From Herbinix sp. (GTDB lineage Bacteria > Bacillota > Clostridia > Lachnospirales > Lachnospiraceae), in assembly GCA_029256105.1 (NCBI GenBank), contig JAQSYO010000023.1, forward strand, positions 1-64,000: a stretch of 64,000 bases of DNA. The letters are read 5' to 3'. Shown piece after piece: positions 15,976-25,070 of this stretch (position 1 is its first letter; every line of letters begins with the position of its first letter). The position numbers were made by a program, and so were the translations under genes. The notes beneath the pieces were generated by a model that was not told the DNA's origin, made no database searches, and worked only from the letters and a program-made list of their open reading frames with translations.

Positions 15976-17027
15976 ATGGCAAGTTTATCATTAAAGAACA
16001 TAACAAAACAATATCCTAACGGAGTTATAGCTGTAAAAGATCAACAACACTTCGTATGATCGCTGGACTTGAAGAGATCTCCGATGGCGAACTCTGGATT
16101 GGCGACAAATTGGTAAATGATGTAGAGCCAAAGGATAGAGATATCGCAATGGTTTTCCAGAACTATGCTTTGTATCCACATATGTCTGTTTATGATAACA
16201 TGGCATTTGGTTTAAAATTAAGAAAAGTTCCTAAGGATCAAATTGAAAAGTATGTACGTGAAGCAGCTAAAATACTTGATATTGAACATTTGTTAGATCG
16301 TAAACCGAAGGCTCTTTCCGGTGGACAGAGACAGCGTGTTGCTATGGGTCGTGCTATTGTTCGTAATCCTAAGGTTTTCCTTATGGATGAGCCTTTATCA
16401 AACCTTGATGCTAAATTGAGAGTTCAGATGCGTATCGAGATCTCTAAGTTACATCAAAGATTACAAACTACTATTATCTATGTAACACATGATCAGACAG
16501 AGGCTATGACGCTTGGTACTAGAATCGTTGTTATGAAGGATGGTTTAATACAGCAAGTAGATACACCTCAGAACTTATATGACAGACCGAAGAATTTATT
16601 CGTTGCAGGTTTCATGGGTTCACCTCAAATGAACTTAATGGAAGCAACTGTAGCTAAAAAGGGCTCTGAAGTATTCGTAAATTTCGGAAGCAACTCCTTA
16701 AAGCTTCCTGAAGGAAAAGCAAAGAAGGTTATCGATGGCGGTTATGATGGAAAGACAGTTATGATTGGTATTCGTCCGGAAGATATTCATGACGAAGAGA
16801 TGTTCATCAGCAATTTCCCTGATAGCGTTGTTGAAGCTGTTGTTAGAGTATATGAATTATTAGGTGCTGAAGTATTCTTATACTTCACCATTGATGAGAC
16901 TTGGGAAATCACCGCACGTGTTAACCCTCGTACAACTGCAAGACCTGATGATACATTAAAGATTGCATTTGACATGTCTAAGTTGCATGTATTTGATAAA
17001 GAGACAGAGCAAGTTATTACAAATTAA
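15976..17027 (+). pseudogene. msmK: msmK/ugpC-type sugar ABC transporter ATPase with the Walker A segment deleted (frameshifted)
   Basis: The ATG at 15976 has a good AGGAGG site and encodes [22 protein letters not shown], the normal start of this family. Family members then have about 22 residues including GPSGCGKS before [11 protein letters not shown]. Here only two bases lie between the GAT codon and ACAACACTT, so about 64 bases are missing and the frame breaks into QQHFV-stop. The rest (16040-17027) is intact: [30 protein letters not shown] and the C-terminal MalK-type domain ([11 protein letters not shown]). The remaining ORF (track start 16056) lacks a ribosome site and Walker A, so it cannot hydrolyse ATP. 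No other damage is visible, which points to a very recent deletion or an assembly error. Confidence 0.85.
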
Positions 17028-17041
17028 TTTAGTAGATGATC

Positions 17042-17069
17042 AAAGGGAACACGAAGGTGTTCCCTTTTT
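17042..17069 (+). terminator. intrinsic terminator
   Basis: AAAGGGAACAC pairs with GTGTTCCCTTT around GAAG, followed by TTTTTA. It ends the msmK-type gene. Confidence 0.9.
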
Positions 17070-17503
17070 ATATGTCGTGTGTCCAACGAAGCAAAACAAT
17101 AGCGAAAAATAATGAAGCTAGATAGTAGCGAAGATAAACAGTAGGGAAGACATAAGGTGTGACAAACACCATAATAGAAAGAGTACCCAAGGGGAAACCT
17201 GTCACCACTGCTCAGTAACATCGGAATATTTGAAGCTGGTCGGATTATTTGAATTAGTTCCGACTTATATATACTACTTGATTCTCCTGCAAAGGTAGTG
17301 ATAGCTTGACTTACAAGGTCTATAGAATAATAGTTTACGCAATGAACTAATGTGCTATTGCATAAATTTGATAGAAATACACTAAAATTATTATGAATAT
17401 TTCATAAAGTTAGTTTACTTCTGACGAATTCGGTGTTAAAATAACTTTCATATACATGAATTTTAAGAAAAAATAGAAATATAATATAAAAGGGAGTGAA
17501 AAC
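17070..17503. other. 434-bp intergenic region without a recognised gene
   Basis: The minus-strand ORF in the track here has no ribosome site or recognisable protein. A segment around 17156-17206 can pair GGTGTGACA with TGTCACC and enclose a small purine-rich core, but it matches no riboswitch I know. A perfect short palindrome, TTATGAATATTTCATAA, lies at 17391-17407 upstream of the CdaR-like gene and may be an operator. No convincing -35/-10 pair was found. Confidence 0.4.
17391..17407. promoter_or_regulatory. palindrome upstream of the CdaR-like gene
   Basis: TTATGAA-TAT-TTCATAA is a perfect inverted repeat with a 3-bp centre, about 100 bp before the regulator start. It could be an operator, perhaps autoregulatory; no protein can be assigned. 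Confidence 0.3.
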
Positions 17504-18592
17504 ATGATTTCCAATCAGATTCTTCAAAGCACCATAGATGGATTAAAAGGAATCACACGTATCGATATTTGTGTTTTGGATACGGAAGGTAAAGTCCTGG
17601 CGACCACGATTGAGAATGCAGAGCAATATGAGAATGCAGTATTAGCTTTTGTAGCTTCACCTGCAGATAGTCAGGCAATTCAAGGATATCAGTTTTTTAA
17701 AGTTTTCGATGAACATCAGTTAGAATATGTGATTCTTGCGAAGGGTGACAGTGAAGATGTATTTATGATTGGAAAGATTGCATCTTTCCAGATTCAGAAC
17801 CTATTAGTAGCTTATAAAGAAAGATACGACAAGGATAATTTTATTAAGAACTTACTGCTCGACAATCTGTTATTGGTAGATATCTATAACCGTGCGAAGA
17901 AACTTCATATCGACACAGAAGCAAGACGTGTGGTTTATATCATTGAAACCAAGAATGAGAAAGATGCTAATGCATTAGAGACGGTTCGCAGCCTTTTCTC
18001 AGGAAAGACAAAAGATTTCATAACAGCAGTGGATGAGAAGAACATCATCCTTGTTAAAGAAGTAAAGCAGAATGAAACATATGATGACTTGAATAAAACT
18101 GCGAAAGTCATCCTGGATATGCTCAATACCGAGGCAATGACCAAGGTACATGTGGCTTATGGAACGATTGTTAATGAAATCAAGGATGTCTCCAGATCCT
18201 ACAAGGAAGCAAAGATGGCTCTTGATGTTGGAAAGATCTTCTACAGTGGAAGAAATGTTGTGGCATATAACAACCTTGGTATTGGAAGATTAATCTATCA
18301 ATTGCCGATGCCGCTTTGCAAGATGTTTATCAAAGAAATTTTTGAAGGTAAATCACCTGACGATTTTGATGATGAGACATTATCAACAATTAATAAGTTC
18401 TTTGAAAACAGTTTGAATGTATCCGAAACCTCCAGACAATTGTATATCCATCGTAATACGTTGGTATACAGACTGGATAAATTACAAAAGAGTACGAACC
18501 TTGACCTTCGTGTATTTGAAGATGCAATTACCTTTAAAATTGCACTTATGGTAGTAAAATACATGAAATATATGGAGCAATTAGATTATTAA
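17504..18592 (+). CDS. CdaR/PucR-type transcriptional regulator
   Basis: The protein has 362 residues and an ATG after AAAGGGAG. The N-terminal ~130 residues (NQILQSTIDGLKGITRIDICVLDTEGKVLATT) form the sugar-diacid-recognition-like sensor domain. A middle GGDEF-like domain of the CdaR type follows, and the last ~60 residues contain the helix-turn-helix NVSETSRQLYIHRNTLVYRLDKLQK of the HTH_30/PucR C-terminal family. Such regulators respond to small acids or sugars and control catabolic genes. Neighbours are an ABC ATPase pseudogene upstream and a peptidase downstream; neither reveals the target. Terminators flank it on both sides. Confidence 0.85.
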   Translation: MISNQILQSTIDGLKGITRIDICVLDTEGKVLATTIENAEQYENAVLAFVASPADSQAIQGYQFFKVFDEHQLEYVILAKGDSEDVFMIGKIASFQIQNLLVAYKERYDKDNFIKNLLLDNLLLVDIYNRAKKLHIDTEARRVVYIIETKNEKDANALETVRSLFSGKTKDFITAVDEKNIILVKEVKQNETYDDLNKTAKVILDMLNTEAMTKVHVAYGTIVNEIKDVSRSYKEAKMALDVGKIFYSGRNVVAYNNLGIGRLIYQLPMPLCKMFIKEIFEGKSPDDFDDETLSTINKFFENSLNVSETSRQLYIHRNTLVYRLDKLQKSTNLDLRVFEDAITFKIALMVVKYMKYMEQLDY

Positions 18593-18599
18593 GGAATAA

Positions 18600-18626
18600 G
18601 GCAACCGTCTCGGTTGCCTGTTTTTA
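18600..18626 (+). terminator. intrinsic terminator
   Basis: GGCAACC-GTCTC-GGTTGCC is followed by TGTTTTT. It ends the CdaR-like gene 8 bases after its stop. Confidence 0.9.
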
Positions 18627-18651
18627 ACAAAGGGAAGAATGGAGACAAATT

Positions 18652-19905
18652 ATGAAGAAGAATTTTTTTGCCGGTTTACTTACAGGTCTTTGTGGTGCCT
18701 TGTTGCTAATTGCAATCCTAGGGACGGTTCTTGTTCTGACGGATAGGAATGTAGAGAAGAAGATTGATAACTCATCAGAAAAAGTTGAGGATGCACAGGT
18801 AGCGGAAGAAATACCATATGGTGATATAGTGGATAAATTAACCTTTTTACAAATGCTTGTAGATAATTACTATTTAGAGGACGTGGATCAGGTTTCTTTT
18901 GCCGATGGTATATATAAAGGCTTTATAAGCAGCCTGAAGGATCCGTATTCTACTTATTTTACAAAAGAGGAATATAGTGCTTTAATGGAAAGCTCCTCGG
19001 GGGTATATTGTGGTATTGGTGCAACGGTTAGTCAGGATGCGAAAACCGGAATTATTACAATTGTGAAACCTTTTGCAAGCGGGCCGGCATACAAAGCAGG
19101 AATTCTACCGGGAGACATCTTATATAAGGTGGAAGAGGAAGCAGTGACAGGAGAAGACTTGTCCGAGGTTGTTAGTAAGATGAAAGGTGTAGAGGGGACT
19201 AAAGTTAAAATCTCCATTATGCGAGAGGGTGAAACAGACCCGAAGGTATTTACAATTACAAGAAAAGAGATTGAAGTTCCTACCATTGAGTATCAGATGT
19301 TAAAGGGTAATATTGGATATATCACGATTGCGGAATTTGATGAAATCACAGTAGCCCAGTTCAAAGCGGCAGTTGATAAGCTTGAGAAGGATGGAATGAA
19401 GGGTCTTATTGTGGATGTCCGTAACAACCCGGGTGGACTTTTAGATTCTGTTGTTAAAATATTAGACCGTCTATTGCCACCAGAACTAATTGTATATACG
19501 GAAGATAAATATGACAACCGTACAGAAGAAAAGGCAGTGGATGCCGCTAAAATTAAAGTTCCTATGGCTGTTTTAATTAACGGACAAAGTGCAAGTGCCT
19601 CTGAGATTTTTGCCGGTACAATCCAAGATTACAAGACAGGAACGATTGTAGGAACAACGAGCTTTGGAAAAGGTATTGTGCAGAAGGTTATTCCATTATC
19701 GGATGGAACAGCAGTCAAACTAACGATCTCCAAATATTTCACTCCAAAGGGCCGTAATATTCATGGTACCGGAATTAAACCAGATGTTGAAGTAGAATTG
19801 AATGATGAAATGAAGAAGGAAATCATAATCCCAATCGAAAAAGATAATCAATTACAAGAAGCAATTAAGATTGTGAAAGAAAAGATGAAACAAGTTAAAA
19901 AATAA
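18652..19905 (+). CDS. S41 family C-terminal processing peptidase (CtpA-like)
   Basis: The protein has 417 residues. An N-terminal membrane helix or signal anchor (FFAGLLTGLCGALLLIAILGTVLVL) places it outside the membrane. A PDZ domain lies at about residues 105-190 (GIGATVSQDAKTGII... SGPAYKAGILPGDIL). The S41 core follows, with DVRNNPGGLLDSVV, the catalytic Ser in NGQSASASEIFAG (about residue 312) and the Lys in GTTSFGKGIVQKV (about residue 337). These serine-lysine peptidases trim the C-termini of extracytoplasmic proteins. It precedes the flagellar block but has its own terminator, so it is probably not part of that operon. Confidence 0.93.
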   Translation: MKKNFFAGLLTGLCGALLLIAILGTVLVLTDRNVEKKIDNSSEKVEDAQVAEEIPYGDIVDKLTFLQMLVDNYYLEDVDQVSFADGIYKGFISSLKDPYSTYFTKEEYSALMESSSGVYCGIGATVSQDAKTGIITIVKPFASGPAYKAGILPGDILYKVEEEAVTGEDLSEVVSKMKGVEGTKVKISIMREGETDPKVFTITRKEIEVPTIEYQMLKGNIGYITIAEFDEITVAQFKAAVDKLEKDGMKGLIVDVRNNPGGLLDSVVKILDRLLPPELIVYTEDKYDNRTEEKAVDAAKIKVPMAVLINGQSASASEIFAGTIQDYKTGTIVGTTSFGKGIVQKVIPLSDGTAVKLTISKYFTPKGRNIHGTGIKPDVEVELNDEMKKEIIIPIEKDNQLQEAIKIVKEKMKQVKK

Positions 19906-19953
19906 TACAATAATTGAATTCAAAAAATGGTTTCATTGGATGAAATAAGTCAA

Positions 19954-19988
19954 ACCGGCATAATATTAATTATGCCGGTGATTTTTTG
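19954..19988 (+). terminator. intrinsic terminator
   Basis: ACCGGCATAAT and ATTATGCCGGT form a perfect stem with a short loop, followed by GATTTTTTG. It isolates the peptidase from the flagellar operon. Confidence 0.9.
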
Positions 19989-20060
19989 TGCTTTGTTGGA
20001 TATTTTGGGAGAGAGTGACGAGATTTGTGGTTAATTTCTTTAAGAAAATCATAAATGGCT

Positions 20061-20088
20061 CTAATGTAAATTGTAAAACATCCGATAA
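20061..20088 (+). promoter_or_regulatory. SigD (sigma-28) type promoter of the flgM operon
   Basis: CTAAT (consensus CTAAA) is followed after 15 bp by TCCGATAA (consensus GCCGATAA). It lies about 58 bp before the flgM ATG. The same -10 core recurs upstream of flaG and flagellin. Confidence 0.65.
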
Positions 20089-20145
20089 ATATTATATAGT
20101 AAATGGAAACAAGAGTGGTAAAGCTTTAGATAGGTGGTGATTAGG

Positions 20146-20424
20146 ATGCGTATAGATGCATTTAATAAAGTTAGTGAATTATACAAATCAAGTTCTGCCA
20201 AGAGTACGGCAAAAGTAAAAAGCGGCAGTTTTAGCGATAAGCTTGAGATTTCCCAGACGGGAAAAGATTATCAGGTAGCAAAGCAAATAGTTGCACGCAC
20301 TCCAGATATCAGAGAAACGAAGGTAAACGATATTAAACAACGCATGGAAGCGGGAGTTTATAATATCAATATCGAAGATGTGGCTGATAAATTGGTCGAT
20401 AATTACTTTGAAGAAACAATTTAA
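20146..20424 (+). CDS. flgM: anti-sigma-28 factor FlgM
   Basis: The protein has 92 residues from the ATG at 20146, which follows AGGTGGTGATT; the GTG at 20134 in the track lies inside that site. The first half is basic and probably disordered. The second half (KLEISQTGKDYQVAKQIVARTPDIRETKVNDIKQRMEAGVY...) matches the FlgM C-terminal helices that bind and hold SigD, ending with the typical VADKLVDNYFEE. FlgM keeps SigD inactive until the hook is complete and is then exported. It is the first gene of flgM-flgN-flgK-flgK, under a SigD-like promoter, so it is autoregulated. Confidence 0.93.
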   Translation: MRIDAFNKVSELYKSSSAKSTAKVKSGSFSDKLEISQTGKDYQVAKQIVARTPDIRETKVNDIKQRMEAGVYNINIEDVADKLVDNYFEETI

Positions 20425-20453
20425 TAAAGCCTGCAGAGGAAAGAGGGTTAGCG

Positions 20454-20969
20454 GTGGCAAGTTTAATTGATGAATTGATTGACATCTTAGAAAAGGAATA
20501 CGAAGTGTATCAGCAATTAATCCCGATAGCGGATGAGAAGACTCAGGTCATCGTAAAAAATGACCTGACTTCCTTACAGGACATTACCGGAAAAGAACAA
20601 ATATCTATCGATCGTATTAATGCCTTGGAGAATAAAAGAGAAGCAGTTATGGTTAATATCAAAACAGTAATTAACCGTAAAGCAGGAGATTTTAATCTGA
20701 AGACATTAATTGAATTAATGGAAAAGCAACCAAAAGAGCAGAAGGCTCTTTCTGTTATACATGATAATCTAAAAAGAAGTGTTCAAAGATTAGTCGAAAT
20801 AAATAGTCGTAACAAATCGTTAATACAACAATCCCTAGAAATGATAGAATTCAATATGAATTTTATTCAAAGCACAAGGATGTCGCCGGGGAACAATACT
20901 TACACAAAGGGTGCTTCACAATATGATGCACAGGCTTTTAGGACAGGGATGTTCGATGCGAAGCAGTAA
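20454..20969 (+). CDS. flgN: flagellar export chaperone FlgN
   Basis: The protein has 171 residues from a GTG start at 20454, with a purine-rich site (GAAAGAGGG) upstream. The all-helical coiled-coil layout (LIDELIDILEKEYEVYQQLIPIADEKTQVIVKNDL) and the position between flgM and flgK identify it as FlgN. It chaperones the hook-filament junction proteins FlgK and FlgL to the flagellar export gate. The C-terminal ~30 residues are low in structure, as usual for the substrate-binding tail. Confidence 0.88.
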   Translation: MASLIDELIDILEKEYEVYQQLIPIADEKTQVIVKNDLTSLQDITGKEQISIDRINALENKREAVMVNIKTVINRKAGDFNLKTLIELMEKQPKEQKALSVIHDNLKRSVQRLVEINSRNKSLIQQSLEMIEFNMNFIQSTRMSPGNNTYTKGASQYDAQAFRTGMFDAKQ

Positions 20970-20990
20970 GAGTAAGGTTAGGTGGAGTTC

Positions 20991-22724
20991 ATGAGTTCAT
21001 TAGGTGGCTTATATATTGGTGTTTCAGGCTTGAATGTTAGTCAAGCTGCTTTGAATATAACATCCCACAATTTAGCGAATGTAGATACCAAGGGATTCGT
21101 CCGTCAACAGGCAGTGTTGACTGATTTTAATTATATAACATGGGGAAGTTCTCATAGTTCTTCAATGCAGCAGGGATTGGGTGTGGATTTTGCTACTGTG
21201 AAGCAAGTGAGAGATTCTTTTCTTGATAAAGCCTATCGCCAGGAAATTGGTAGAGAGGCCTTTTATGAATCCCAATATACTGCTGTAGGTGAGGTGGAAG
21301 GCTTATTTGGTGAGTTGGAAGGGGAAGCTTTTCAGGATACGCTAAGTGAATTCTGGACTTCTTTGCAGGAACTTTCAAAGGAGCCGGATAGTGTTGTAGC
21401 TAGAGCATCACTTATACAGACAGCGGTTACTTTCGTTGAACGTGCGGAGAATATCTCAACGCAGTTGAATGATTACCAGGTTAATCTAAATACACAAATT
21501 AAAGATCAGGTAAACAGAATTAATGAGATTGGCGAAAATGTTAAGCAACTGAATTTGAAAATCAGACAATACGAGAGCACGGGAGTAGAGCACGCGAATG
21601 ATTTACGGGATCAACGTAATTCACTTCTGGATGAACTAGGAAAGATAGTAAATATTACATATAAGGAAAATACCGTCGGCATAGTTACTGTAAATGTTGA
21701 GGGAGTACCATTTGTAACTGAGGATACTGCATTTAAAATGGATGCAATAAGAATTAGTGAAACCTCCGAAATGTTGAAGCCGGTATGGGTTTCCCATGGG
21801 AATGCAGATGTTTTTAACCTAGACAAAGCACCTTCGTCCTTAAATAATAACGATATTGGTTCTCTAAAGGGGCTGCTGTCAGCAAGAGGTTATAAGCAAG
21901 CAAATTATACGGATATACCCAATAGAGATAATTATGAATCAGATGCCTTATATAACTCGGCAGTGATTGATTATAACAACAAAATAAATTCATCTGTAAT
22001 TATGTCTGTACAGGCACAGTTCGATCAATTGATCCATGGTATTGTTACTACGGTTAATGATATTCTTAGCCCCAACAAAGAAGTTACTTTAACCGATGGT
22101 ACCAAAGTTAAAATTCTCGATGAAGAAAATGCACCTGTAGGTATGGATGATAATAAGACGATGGGTGAAGCTTTATTTAACCGGAAATCAATGGATCGGT
22201 ATAGTGAAGCTCAGGAAATAGATATTATTAATGAATCAGGTGGATATGAGACGATAACGGCACGCGTATATAATGTGGAGGATCCTACGGATAATTATTC
22301 TTTGTTTACTTTGGGTGAAATTGAGATAAATGAGAATATATTGCAGAATTATTCCTTTATACCACTTTCAAGTAACACAGGTACTGGTGATTTTGATGTT
22401 AAGACAGCAGAAAAGCTTTTATCGGAATGGCAGAAGCCATTTGCAACGTTATCTCCCAATACCTTAACGAAAAATAATTTTAGTGATTACTATAATTCTT
22501 TTATATCGGAGATAGCGAACCGTGGCGAACAGTTAAAGACCATTAGTACCAACCAAGCCTCCATGGTGGAAAGCATAGACAATCAGAGAATGGCAGTTAC
22601 CGGTGTTTCCTCTGATGAGGAGTTGACGAACCTAATTAAATATCAGCATGCGTATAATGCCTCTGCCAGATATGTAAATGTGGTAAGTGAGATGCTTGAA
22701 CATATAATAACGAAGCTATCCTAG
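20991..22724 (+). CDS. flgK: flagellar hook-associated protein FlgK (first copy)
   Basis: The protein has 577 residues from the ATG at 20991, which follows GGTGGAG; the GTG at 20982 is part of that site. The N-terminus GGLYIGVSGLNVSQAALNITSHNLANVDTKGFVRQ is the rod/hook signature with the ASHNLANV-type motif. The C-terminal VSSDEELTNLIKYQHAYNASARYVNVVSEMLEHII is the FlgK coiled-coil end. Together they make the DI helical domain, and the middle is the exposed variable part. It links hook and filament outside the cell. A second FlgK follows immediately. Confidence 0.92.
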   Translation: MSSLGGLYIGVSGLNVSQAALNITSHNLANVDTKGFVRQQAVLTDFNYITWGSSHSSSMQQGLGVDFATVKQVRDSFLDKAYRQEIGREAFYESQYTAVGEVEGLFGELEGEAFQDTLSEFWTSLQELSKEPDSVVARASLIQTAVTFVERAENISTQLNDYQVNLNTQIKDQVNRINEIGENVKQLNLKIRQYESTGVEHANDLRDQRNSLLDELGKIVNITYKENTVGIVTVNVEGVPFVTEDTAFKMDAIRISETSEMLKPVWVSHGNADVFNLDKAPSSLNNNDIGSLKGLLSARGYKQANYTDIPNRDNYESDALYNSAVIDYNNKINSSVIMSVQAQFDQLIHGIVTTVNDILSPNKEVTLTDGTKVKILDEENAPVGMDDNKTMGEALFNRKSMDRYSEAQEIDIINESGGYETITARVYNVEDPTDNYSLFTLGEIEINENILQNYSFIPLSSNTGTGDFDVKTAEKLLSEWQKPFATLSPNTLTKNNFSDYYNSFISEIANRGEQLKTISTNQASMVESIDNQRMAVTGVSSDEELTNLIKYQHAYNASARYVNVVSEMLEHIITKLS

Positions 22725-22756
22725 GATAACTAATTTCCTTATAAAGAGGTGAAAGT

Positions 22757-24613
22757 ATGGGATCTACATTTTTTGGATTAAATATAGGACAGACGGGGCT
22801 ATACGCGTATCAATCAGCCCTTGATACAACAGCGCATAATATAACCAATACGGAGACAGAGGGTTATACCAGGCAGGTAATGGGGCAGCAGGCGGGAAAG
22901 GCTCTCTCAGTTAACAGTACCTATGGTATGGCAGGTACCGGAGTCTCTATTACTGGTGTAAAGCAGCTTCGTGATGAATATTATGATATTAAATATTGGA
23001 AGAATAATACTATGCTTGGAGAGTACTCCAGTAAGTCACACTATATGACAGAAGTAGAGAACTACTTTAACGACATCAGTGTAGATGGATTTAATACCTC
23101 TTTTAACTCAATGAATGATAGTCTTCAGGAGCTAATTAAAAATCCTTCCAGTTTGACGGTTCGTACGCAGGTAATCAACTATGCCAAAAGCTTCTCGGAA
23201 TATTTTAATTCAGTTTCTACGAATCTAAAGAGTATTCAAGGGGAGTGCAATTTTGAAGTACGTAATAGGGTAGATCAGATTAATTCCACTTCGCAACAGA
23301 TTGCAGCGCTAACCAAACAGATTAATACCTTGGAGGTAAGTGGTGGGCCGGCAAACGACTTAAGAGACCAGAGAGCATTATTGGTGGACGAGCTTTCTGA
23401 AATCGCAAATGTTTCTGTTTCGGAGAAGACAATCGGAGCTGGTGTAGGAGTTACTAGCTATACGGTGAAAATTGATGGTGTTACCCTAGTGGATGGTGGT
23501 ACTAGCAACTCACTTAAGGTAATACCAAGAACAGAAAAACAGAATCAAAATGATATAGATGGCTTATACGATATTACTTGGGCAAACGGCCAAGATTTTA
23601 ACATGAGAAGTACTACGCTGGGTGGGGCACTACAGGCATTATTGGAAGTTCGCGATGGTAACAACCAGTCTAACTTGCAAGGCACCGTATACGCAGAAGC
23701 TGGTGATGATCATATAACAATGACAGATACGAATATCAATGCAGTAGAAAAACTCAATATCCCAGAGACCGGAGTATTAACTGTTGGCAACCATGAATAT
23801 TCCTATACTGGTTTTGAGGTCACAAAGGATGTGGAAACTGGTGCGTTTATTTACACCTTTGAGCTTGAGAACCCGGTAGCTGCTGATGCTGTGGATGAAC
23901 AGGCTTCCATTGGAGAAAGCATTGATTACAAAGGCATACCTTATTATATGAGTCAGATGAATGAATTTGTCCGTACTTATGCAAAAGCCTTTAATGACAT
24001 TCATAGAGGTGGCGTAGACTTGGAAAATAATGCCGGTATGGATTTCTTTAATGCCACTAATAAGGTAAATGGTAGAGAATATACCTTTGGACCGTTAAAA
24101 GATTCGGATGACTATGAATATTATGATTTCGATACCTTTAATTCGCAAACAGGTGGTTATCATGAAGATATACCGGAAGATCAACCCTTATACGGTTCCT
24201 ATTATTTTATGACTGCAGAAAACTTTACCGTAAGTAAAGATTTGTTACTAGATGCCAATTTAATGACAACTGCCTCGAATGTAGTGGATGGAGCTGAAAA
24301 TAATGATATTGTAGATGCATTACTTGCGTTAAAGGATGACAAAATGTTATTCAAGCAAGGTGCACCGGATGGGTTCTTCCAGACTTTGGTGGCTGAAATT
24401 GGTATAGATACAAAGAAGGCATCCAATTTTTCGGATGGTCAGGAGAATATTTTAGGCTCAATCAAAAATCAGCGACTCTCAATATCCGGTGTAGATGTTG
24501 ATGAAGAAGCCATGAATTTGGTTCGCTTTCAAAATGCATATAATTTGTCAGCTAAGGTTATAACTGTTATGGATGAGATTTATGATAAATTAATTAATTA
24601 TATGGGCGCATAG
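22757..24613 (+). CDS. flgK: flagellar hook-associated protein FlgK (second copy)
   Basis: The protein has 618 residues and an ATG after AAAGAGGTG. The N-terminus (FFGLNIGQTGLYAYQSALDTTAHNITNTETEGYTRQ) and C-terminus (GVDVDEEAMNLVRFQNAYNLSAKVITVMDEIYDKLI) are again FlgK ends, while the middle differs from the upstream copy. The LRDQRALLVDELSEIANVSV segment occurs in both. The tandem pair lies in one operon with flgN. Which copy forms the junction, or whether both rings coexist, cannot be told. A long hairpin overlaps the stop codon. Confidence 0.9.
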   Translation: MGSTFFGLNIGQTGLYAYQSALDTTAHNITNTETEGYTRQVMGQQAGKALSVNSTYGMAGTGVSITGVKQLRDEYYDIKYWKNNTMLGEYSSKSHYMTEVENYFNDISVDGFNTSFNSMNDSLQELIKNPSSLTVRTQVINYAKSFSEYFNSVSTNLKSIQGECNFEVRNRVDQINSTSQQIAALTKQINTLEVSGGPANDLRDQRALLVDELSEIANVSVSEKTIGAGVGVTSYTVKIDGVTLVDGGTSNSLKVIPRTEKQNQNDIDGLYDITWANGQDFNMRSTTLGGALQALLEVRDGNNQSNLQGTVYAEAGDDHITMTDTNINAVEKLNIPETGVLTVGNHEYSYTGFEVTKDVETGAFIYTFELENPVAADAVDEQASIGESIDYKGIPYYMSQMNEFVRTYAKAFNDIHRGGVDLENNAGMDFFNATNKVNGREYTFGPLKDSDDYEYYDFDTFNSQTGGYHEDIPEDQPLYGSYYFMTAENFTVSKDLLLDANLMTTASNVVDGAENNDIVDALLALKDDKMLFKQGAPDGFFQTLVAEIGIDTKKASNFSDGQENILGSIKNQRLSISGVDVDEEAMNLVRFQNAYNLSAKVITVMDEIYDKLINYMGA

Positions 24614-24648
24614 TCTCTAAAAACCATGCATGAATGGTTTTTAGAGAC
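24613..24648 (+). terminator. hairpin after flgK, terminator candidate
   Basis: GTCTCTAAAAACCAT pairs perfectly with ATGGTTTTTAGAGAC around a 6-nt loop. No T tract follows, so it may stabilise the mRNA end or pause transcription without being an efficient terminator. Confidence 0.5.
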
Positions 24649-24652
24649 ATTG

Positions 24653-24945
24653 GAAATATCAGAATGAATTCCATAGGAAATTCATTCTGATATTTCAGGG
24701 GTGTTGGGATGGGCGAAAAAGAAATTCATTCTGATATTTCGTATTGGGATAGGCGAAAAAGGAAGTAGGGTCTGATATTTATTGAGTGTTGGGATGAGCG
24801 AGAAAGTCATTCTGATATTTCGTGTTGGGATAGGAAAAAAGGAAATACGGTCTGATATTTATTGAGTGTTGAGATGGGTAAAAGAAAGTTCATACTGAGG
24901 TAATTGGGGTGTTAGGATAGGCGAAAAAGAAAGATCCTTCTTATA
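24653..24945. repeat. inverted repeat plus about six degenerate ~41-bp tandem repeats upstream of flgL
   Basis: GAAATATCAGAATGAATT (24653-24670) and its exact complement (24679-24696) form an 18-bp perfect dyad. TCTGATATTT then recurs at 24686, 24730, 24771, 24811 and 24851, with a degraded copy near 24892. Between copies comes GTGTTGGGATRGGCGAAAAAG or a close relative. The spacing is 40-44 bp. No ORF covers this stretch. It fills most of the 457-bp flgK-flgL gap. It is not a CRISPR array, since no unique spacers separate the units. Confidence 0.75.
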
Positions 24946-25070
24946 CTTCAGGGTTATTGAAATAGGATATAAAAAAATCTTTCTATTATCATATAAATGA
25001 TAGAGAAGATAGATGGAAATAACGTGTGGTAGGATGCTGAATTTTTATATGAGGGTCAGGAGGTTGGATT

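Noticed and set aside
17070-17503. Known riboswitch (c-di-GMP, TPP, SAM, ydaO type) or a gene at 17024-17221 on the minus strand
   Set aside because: None of the conserved cores I know could be found, and the minus-strand ORF has no ribosome site and overlaps the terminator of the msmK-type gene.
24681-24945. CRISPR array or protein-coding repeat region upstream of flgL
   Set aside because: Units diverge along their whole length without a constant-repeat/variable-spacer pattern, and no frame stays open through them.
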